This document shows, one piece after another, positions 58,155-64,000 of a stretch of 64,000 nucleotides of DNA. The notes beneath the pieces are model-generated. The model worked only from the letters and a program-made list of their open reading frames with translations, searched no databases and had not been told where the DNA came from. This DNA comes from Pezicula radicicola (Eukaryota > Ascomycota > Leotiomycetes > Helotiales > Dermateaceae): the NCBI GenBank assembly GCA_003008705.1, contig PDUO01000011.1, forward strand, positions 53,956 through 117,955. Reading direction: 5' to 3'. Numbering within the stretch: the stretch's first letter is position 1; every line of letters begins with the position of its first letter. A program made the translations under genes and the position numbers.

Positions 58155-58759
58155 TGTGATATGAATATAGATAGCTTAACCTGACCAAGGTATGGAGAAA
58201 CTGGAATCGCAAGTTGTGGAAGGGTTGTCGTTGATTGCGACAGCTTCGTATGTTGAGTTGATGTGGAAGCGTTGAATGTTTGAAGCTTCCTGCTAGGCTG
58301 GTGCTCGGTTCAAAGAGCAGAAGCCGGTCCTCTCCTCCGAGGGCGTGGAAGCTAGGTTTCCGGATTGACCACGGTCCACGGACAGAAAGAAATACTTATT
58401 TGGGACTTAACGTTGCACAGAGAGGCTTAACTACGATCACCGATATTAGTACTAAGTTGTTATTATTATTATTATTATTATTATCATCTGGTACTACTGA
58501 TATTTTACTGGGATTTATTTCATTATTCGTCCTTTATTTCCATCAACAAAATAAACAAATAAATGCCCAGTTGCTACTGTCTTCGTATTTCAAATGGAAA
58601 TGCTGCCTCTACTCACACGTGATAGGCGCGGCTGAGCTAACCGTATATGGTGAGCTTTGGAGCCGCGAAACCCAAGGAAGCCTCAAGTCGAATAAACAGC
58701 CAGCCATCTAAAGAACCTCCCCATCCACGCCTCCTCTCCATCACCTCTTGAACTTCATA
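58155..58759. promoter_or_regulatory. Divergent promoter region, ADK1 / RPN8
   Basis: 605 bp between two housekeeping genes on opposite strands. A (TTA)n microsatellite of about 8 units lies at 58,459-58,484. No other element recognised. Confidence 0.45.
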
Positions 58760-59964
58760 ATGCCTGCAACTACAGCCGAAACGCTTTCCCTCGTCACTAG
58801 AAACGTCTCCGTTGCTCCTCTAGTTCTCCTCTCAGCCGCAGATCACTATGGCCGGTCAGCCAAGGGCACGCGCAAACGAGTAGTTGGGGTTCTCTTAGGA
58901 CAGAATGATGGAAAGAACGTACGGGTGTCAAACAGTTTTGCTGGTATGTCTGATCTATGGCTTTTCAACCTCAGCAGTCTCTGAACGTTGGACGCTGACA
59001 TGAGATTCCCAGTACCTTTCGAAGAGGATGACAAGGACCCGTCAGTATGGTTCCTGGATCACAACTACGTAGAGTCGATGAACGACATGTTCAAGAAGGT
59101 CAATGCCAGGGAGAAGCTGATAGGATGGTACCACTCGGGGCCTAAGCTGAGAGCATCGGATCTGGAAATCAACGAGCTGTTCAAGAGATACACACCCAAT
59201 CCATTACTGGTCATCATCGATGTTCAGCCGAAGGAAGCTGGCGTACCAACAGATGCATACTTTGCAGTAGAGGAGATCAAGGATGTAAGATATGCTACGT
59301 TTTGGTTGCACGGGGAGACGCTGACATATTTACCTAGGATGGAACAACTACATCGAAGACCTTCGTACACACACCCTCCATCATTGAAGCTGAGGAGGCG
59401 GAAGAGATTGGAGTAGAACATCTGCTTAGAGATATACGGGATGTTGCAGTTGGAACGCTTTCAACAAGAATAACATCACAGCTACAATCGTTGCAAGGTC
59501 TCCACCTACGGTTACGAGACATTGGGCAGTACCTGCAAAAGGTCCTAGATGGAACTCTGCCAGTCAACCACGCAATTCTAGGCAACCTTCAAGATGTTTT
59601 CAACCTACTTCCCAACCTCACCACACCAAAAGCCTCATCACATATCCCCAACGGAGTTGATGCGCCAGTGAAGAACAACAGCGAATTAGCACACGCAATG
59701 AGTATCAAGACCAACGACCAACTGATGGCCATCTACCTAAGTAGCTTGATTAGAGCTATTACTGCATTCCACGACCTGATTGAGAATAAGATCCAAAATA
59801 GACAGCAACAAGAGGAGAAAGATGCTAAGAAAGATGAGGTCAAGGACGAGAAGGAGAAGAAGCCAAACGCGGTGAATGGCGTTAATGGAGAGATCAACTC
59901 GGTCAAGGATGCAGAAAACGAGAAGGCGGACAAAGAATCTCAAAGCAAGGATAAAAAGAAGTGA
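58760..59964 (+). CDS. RPN8: 26S proteasome regulatory subunit Rpn8
   Basis: A 360-residue lid subunit forming the MPN heterodimer with Rpn11. Exons 58760-58943, 59013-59284 and 59338-59964; introns 69 bp phase 1 and 53 bp phase 0. The MPN domain includes [46 protein letters not shown] (first splice), and [20 protein letters not shown]; the metal-binding His-x-His of catalytic MPN+ proteins is replaced, as in known Rpn8 (MPN-minus). The second splice gives [18 protein letters not shown], then [17 protein letters not shown] and a C-terminal helix region. Tail rich in Lys/Asp/Glu/Asn, as in other fungal Rpn8. Confidence 0.95.
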
Positions 59965-60613
59965 TATGGTTGGTGGTGGGGCGTTTGATTCCTTCGGTGT
60001 TCATGGGCATGAGAACGGCATGGCATATTCTCAGATATGAAAGGGGGTTTGTGCCATTGTATCATAAACGCGTAGCTCGCCATAATTGCAGCCACGCACA
60101 ATGTGTCAAAAGTTAATCTTTACATGGAGACTGGTGAGCCTACATCAAGCATCCGAGTACCAGAATGCAACCGTTCTCGCAACACAACCATATCACGTTC
60201 AACCTTTCCTTTCTAATATGTAACGTTCACAAGAAACCACTTATGCCCATCTTACTCTCTCCACATATTTTAAGCAAGGAGGGCTTTATTTGTAAACCAT
60301 AAATACCTCTATCCAAAAGATCTTCAACATCCATTTGGTAGAGGTGCATCCTCGGTGTTGTTCTTGTGTGTTACTCGGCGTTACCTTCGCAACCTAATAA
60401 GATGATTAAAGGGCGAACATATCGTTGGCCGTCGAGTTCAATCACTTGAGAGCAACAAGGCAATGAGCCTGACTTTAAGCTCCAATAGAGTCCATCAAAT
60501 GCATACTCCAAACATGACCTAAAAGGCTTGGTCGAGGCAACGTGAAATCCTTCAAAGATCCCTTCCAGAATCTCAAAGCAGAAATCCTTAACAATACAAC
60601 TCACCACATCAAC
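59965..60613. other. Convergent intergenic region
   Basis: Between the Rpn8 (+) and SWIM (-) 3' ends. A 78-codon minus-strand open frame at 60,371-60,607 lacks an ATG. Confidence 0.4.
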
Positions 60614-61432
60614 TTAACTCTCGCCCCCAAAACCGGCCATCTCCTCCCTCCCAACTAACCTCTCCTTAACATAACCACCCAGAACCTCTTCCCACCTCTC
60701 CGCAAGTAAACATGCCAACAGATGTTTACATACCGGAACACTACCTTCTCCTTCTCCCTTCCTAGTACCATCGAAACTCAAACCTCCAAATTGCCATTCC
60801 CTTTCCCCTTCTCCATATCTCTCAGTATGGTCATAACCATGATTGATGTCATCGACATCTTCCATAAACGAAGAGTTATAATCAAAGCCTCCAGGGAAAG
60901 CGGAGAATGTAAAGGCTGCACAGCTACAGTTCCATGCTTGGAGATGGACTGTGTAGAGTGCCGTTCCTGTTGCTGTTGATGCCGCAGAGATCCGGGATTT
61001 AGGTTGTTGGGAAGAACGGACTTGGTAGAGTATATTGTTTCTTTCTTTCTTGGCTGTTTTCTCCGCTGCGTTTTCGACCCCTTCTGATATAGTTGACGAA
61101 GGTGATGGTGATAATGAAGAAAGATGAATATGTGCTTGTGGAGGCACTACCCTGGCTTGTTCCGGGAATTGCCCTTCAGCGGTTTCTAGTGAAGATGAGG
61201 ATGACTGAATGAGACGTGTGACTAAACCGCGATCGAGGAGATCGAGTGCATGCAGCAGGGTTGGTGGCGGGATCAGGACGTGCAGAGTTGAGAGAAGGGC
61301 TCTGTGGGGTGGTGGGAGGAGCTTCAACGCGTTTGGAGGTGTTTCTGTGTGGCCCACTGTGATGGGTGCTGGGCTTGGGATCTTGGTGTTGAGGAGGGAG
61401 GTTAGAAAGTCCCGTGGTGATGGGAAGTCCAT
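60614..61432 (-). CDS. SWIM-type zinc-finger protein, Sws1/Shu2-like
   Basis: A 272-residue, single-exon protein. After an N-terminal region rich in Pro, Ser and Leu (ALKLLPPPHRALLSTLHVLI) comes the SWIM module near residues 155-235: YTVHLQAWNCSCAAFTFSAF and then VPVCKHLLACLLAERW, that is C-x-C followed after an insertion by C-x-H. The insertion is acidic and longer than usual. By family this is the SWIM partner (Sws1 in fission yeast, Shu2 in budding yeast, ZSWIM7 in animals) of Rad51 paralogs in the Shu complex, promoting Rad51 in homologous recombination. Assignment is by the SWIM pattern and its helical flank. Confidence 0.8.
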   Translation of the reverse strand: MDFPSPRDFLTSLLNTKIPSPAPITVGHTETPPNALKLLPPPHRALLSTLHVLIPPPTLLHALDLLDRGLVTRLIQSSSSSLETAEGQFPEQARVVPPQAHIHLSSLSPSPSSTISEGVENAAEKTAKKERNNILYQVRSSQQPKSRISAASTATGTALYTVHLQAWNCSCAAFTFSAFPGGFDYNSSFMEDVDDINHGYDHTERYGEGEREWQFGGLSFDGTRKGEGEGSVPVCKHLLACLLAERWEEVLGGYVKERLVGREEMAGFGGES

Positions 61433-62734
61433 GGTGAATTAAGAGATGGTCTTGTAGTTATTGTAGTCTTGTACGATAGGACGGTCAAGAAGGGAGAGTA
61501 TATCCTCAGTCTGGCAGCGGTACACCAGCATCCTTCGATGGCATGATGTCTATCCTATGGAACAGCGTCACAATATATCGTCCCATCTTCACGTAGCTGC
61601 AAGACTCCAAGCAGAGCCAAACAAAGTACACAACATCAGCTTCATTCTATGAACCCATCTAACCTCTATTCCAACACCAAGTTTTCTTCTTCAAGTCCTG
61701 GCAACAAGGCACAAGATCTCAATGAAAAAAAGCAGTATAAACCTCTTCAGGTATGCAATCAAAAATTCCCCCGGCGAAGACCCCGAAAGATATTCGACGA
61801 TTCTTGACGCCCCGATGTGCAATGGAGGTCTCGTATCGTGGATCCAGCAATTCGTGATCAGCTAATCCCCAAGAAGGTAAGTATGAGGAAAGAAAAGAAA
61901 GGAGGGTTTGGGGGGAGAGCGCGAGAATATATAGATTCTGAAGTGGCCTGTGCGCAGCTAGTAGCTAGCGTGGTCTAGCTATATTGGGAATGGCTTTGTG
62001 CAGAAATCATGTGATTTATTGTGTTTGCTTTGTTTGTGAAGTTGGTACACCTTTTCGACTCTTCCTCTGTACTGAACAACCGTTTTGTTAATACAGTTGC
62101 TCACCATAAACATGCAACACATGTTTCTACATGTAAGTACGAAGAAAGAGTCTTTATCATTGAAGAAAAGTGCTAGATTTCTAGATTATCTTCCTTAGCT
62201 AGATAATATTATATTTATTATAATACTAAGTTTTTATACTAAGAAAGTTAAATTACTAGTAATAATGCCCCCTGGGAAACAATCTTCTTTCTACTCGTAC
62301 CTCCTTCTAAGAAGTATATCCCAGGCTTTCTTGCTACTAACTTATCATGTCGTCTTCGTTCTGTGTTTCGTCCTGTACTCTGTCGCCTTACATTTCCTCT
62401 CTGATATCCTCATCGCTGATATCCGATAGTCTGACAGGCGTTAGCCGAGGGATATTGGAAACTCTTACTCCCAGCTCATTGATCATAACATTTCGATTCA
62501 CATCTGAATATGATAATGCCTAAGCTCGGTTATTGAATAGAAGGTCGCCGAGATAGTGACGGGTTGTAGATGTTGCGAGGCGTGAGTGGTCAGCATGTGC
62601 TGCTGTTGCAGCCAAAGATGTAGATCGAGGTAGCAGGCCTTCATTTTCTTTCTTGCACCTAAATTGAAAATCGATAAGGTAAGATGAGGTACGATTTTTG
62701 CGAGCTTCACCGCCACTTTTAGTATATCGTTCAA
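61433..62734. other. Intergenic region with a possible small open frame
   Basis: 1.3 kb upstream of the SWIM gene. A 52-codon ATG frame at 61,649-61,807 (+) and a nearby coding-like stretch ending in a perfect GTAAGT donor at 61,877 suggest, weakly, a small spliced gene. 62,160-62,240 is AT-rich. Confidence 0.35.
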
Positions 62735-63782
62735 TTAATCAATTGTCGCAGCTTTCAAAGTGTTTATGCCTGTCCCTAAGCCTGAGCCTGCACTAGTGAA
62801 CGCTGCGCAGACTGGAAGGTCGACATACTCAGGATTCCACTCAACCTTTTCCCCGTCCGTGGCAAGAAATTCTTCTAGGGTTTTCTCTGTAGTGCTTCTC
62901 TCCGGAGTGCCGTGATGAGAATCCACAAAACGGGACAAAGCCAGAAATCTTTAGGGCTTTGGACGATATCTAAGTAAACCCTTGGTGACTTGCCCTCCTC
63001 CCTGTAAGTAATGTTAGTCATAATAAAACAGACACTTTTTCTGAACTTGCTGCTTTTCACCCCTGTCATGCTTCAGCCAGATAATCATGAAGAGTTCTCC
63101 CAAATTTCTGACCTTCTTTAGGTAGTAGGCCTTGAAATACAAGGTAATACCGCCAAGCTTCAGAAACTCTCTCTAATACCCTCGAGACAGCATAAAGCTT
63201 CCAGCATCGGCAACGATCGAGGTGTGTAGTATAAATGATAGAATCTTAGCCACTGTTACATGCTAGGTAAGCGAAACCATAGTTAAGTTTTTCCGCAAAG
63301 CATTAATTAGCAAACGAGAGGTTTAAAAGCTAGCCTGTTGGCGTAAAATCTTTGCTTCATTAACAGTTTTCTCTTCTTGCATAAAGCGATTCAGCATTTC
63401 GTACAGATGTCTCTCTTCCTACTCGCCATACTCCCATTTCACGTATTTGAACTTCACAATGTGCAAGAGGTTGATAGCGCTGTTTTCAAACGAACTATAT
63501 AATGGCATTAGTAGCGCGGCAGGGAGGTTCAGACTCCGTTGCCCAACTACACCCATTAAAGCTTCTAAGTCTAAGAAGGTCTCAGCATCCACCATTTTGG
63601 TGTATTATTCACGCTAAAAGTTTTTGTTAGCAGTAAACTATAAATTTTTAAGATGCTTTAAGAGATGTGCAGTACCTTTTGCCTAGAGGACATTGTTCGT
63701 GGGTGTCGGGTACACCTGAACTCTTATTTAATGATGCTCGTCGAGTTTCCACATCATCCTTGTCCGTCATTGATTTTTGCAT
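62735..63782 (-). pseudogene. Decayed multi-exon gene, unidentified
   Basis: Several coding-like pieces in minus-strand order. First, 63782-63676, an ATG frame of 35 codons (MTDKDDVETRRASLNKSSG) ending in a GTACTG donor, with an intron to 63614 (CTAAC branch, TTTAG). Then 63595-63330, MVDAETFLDLEALMGVVGQR and LYEMLNRFMQEEKTVNEAKI, interrupted by an in-frame TAG at 63419-63421 in a Cys-Ala-type context. A frameshift and a TAA separate the first two pieces. At about 63180-63030 another piece (LYFKAYYLKKVRNLGELF), then EEGKSPRVYLDIVQSPKDFW, and 62938-62735 with TTEKTLEEFLATDGEKVEWN. The stops fit C-to-T change in CpA as in RIP. Family unknown. Confidence 0.4.
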
Positions 63783-64000
63783 AATCGCTAATACCAACTA
63801 CCTCACCTTATTTGAACTTGCTTCCGGCGGCATATTTACAAGTTGTGTTGGTGTGTTGGTATGTTGTGTGAGTGTTGGGAATATTGAACGACAGAACAAG
63901 CATAGTAAACGTTAAAGACGAACAACCAAGGGGTGAATATGTCTGAGGCGCATGGTTGACTCCCTTGATAACTAGCATAGGCTGGATATATTATATTGGT
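63783..64000. other. Right end of the window
   Basis: GT-rich simple sequence at about 63,840-63,875 (gttgtgttggtgtgttgg). Nothing else supported. Confidence 0.4.

Noticed and set aside
60371..60607. 78-codon minus-strand frame after the SWIM gene
   Set aside because: Protein-like, but starts with GTG only, has no splice-in site that I trust and no domain; probably 3' UTR.

Overview
The window is a piece of a filamentous ascomycete (Pezizomycotina) nuclear genome. The evidence is many short spliceosomal introns (45-60 bp is usual, with GTAAGT/GTATGT-type donors and CTAAC/CTGAT branch sites just before the acceptor), single-copy housekeeping genes of fungal type, and AT-rich, stop-riddled transposon relics of the kind produced by repeat-induced point mutation (RIP). 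A Leotiomycete is my guess from general look only; no species-level marker was found.

Layout. 1-5640 is an AT-rich island: a Ty1/copia retrotransposon on the + strand (integrase, reverse transcriptase and RNase H recognisable, LTR-like end near 3180-3358), followed by a second unidentified AT-rich relic. At about 5640 the composition changes sharply to gene space. 6160-12404 holds an NCS1-type permease (-) and a divergently placed NRPS-like adenylation-carrier-reductase gene (+). 13561-16030 holds a membrane RING-H2 ubiquitin ligase (-) and a possible small gene (-). 16-19 kb is gene-poor and partly AT-rich. 19176-23533 holds a DUF726 alpha/beta-hydrolase protein (-) and tubulin cofactor B (-). 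A 3.9 kb gene-free stretch leads to a Myb/SANT regulator (+), then Trm9 (-) and a divergent ubiquitin-specific protease (+). 32.5-37.7 kb holds a TA-flanked MITE, a Ulp1-like cysteine protease (-) and AT-rich DNA. 37754-42551 holds three oxidoreductase-type genes: a Gfo/Idh/MocA dehydrogenase (-), an aldo/keto reductase (+) and an NmrA-like protein (-). 43-44.3 kb is a nest of short inverted-repeat elements. 44650-52342 holds Pcf11 (-), a secreted I9-type inhibitor (+) and the Hook adaptor (+). 53834-61432 holds a conserved-looking unknown gene (-), adenylate kinase (-), proteasome subunit Rpn8 (+) and a Sws1/Shu2-like SWIM protein (-). The right end (62.7-63.8 kb) carries coding-like but broken exons of an unidentified gene.

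The genes do not form one pathway. They are mostly independent housekeeping functions (3' end processing, tRNA wobble modification, proteasome, deubiquitination, tubulin folding, dynein cargo adaptor, adenylate homeostasis, recombination) with an accessory NRPS-like reductase beside the transposon island. The most unusual observations are: two introns of the DUF726 gene that are homologous to each other (introner-like); a short terminal-inverted-repeat element that fills most of an aldo/keto reductase intron and has a decayed relative 3.3 kb away; two further inverted-repeat elements; a probable GC-AG intron in the Hook gene; and a USP whose catalytic-cysteine box departs from consensus.

Gene models were assembled by eye from reading frames, splice signals and family motifs; exon limits are given in each entry. 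No search or alignment program was run.
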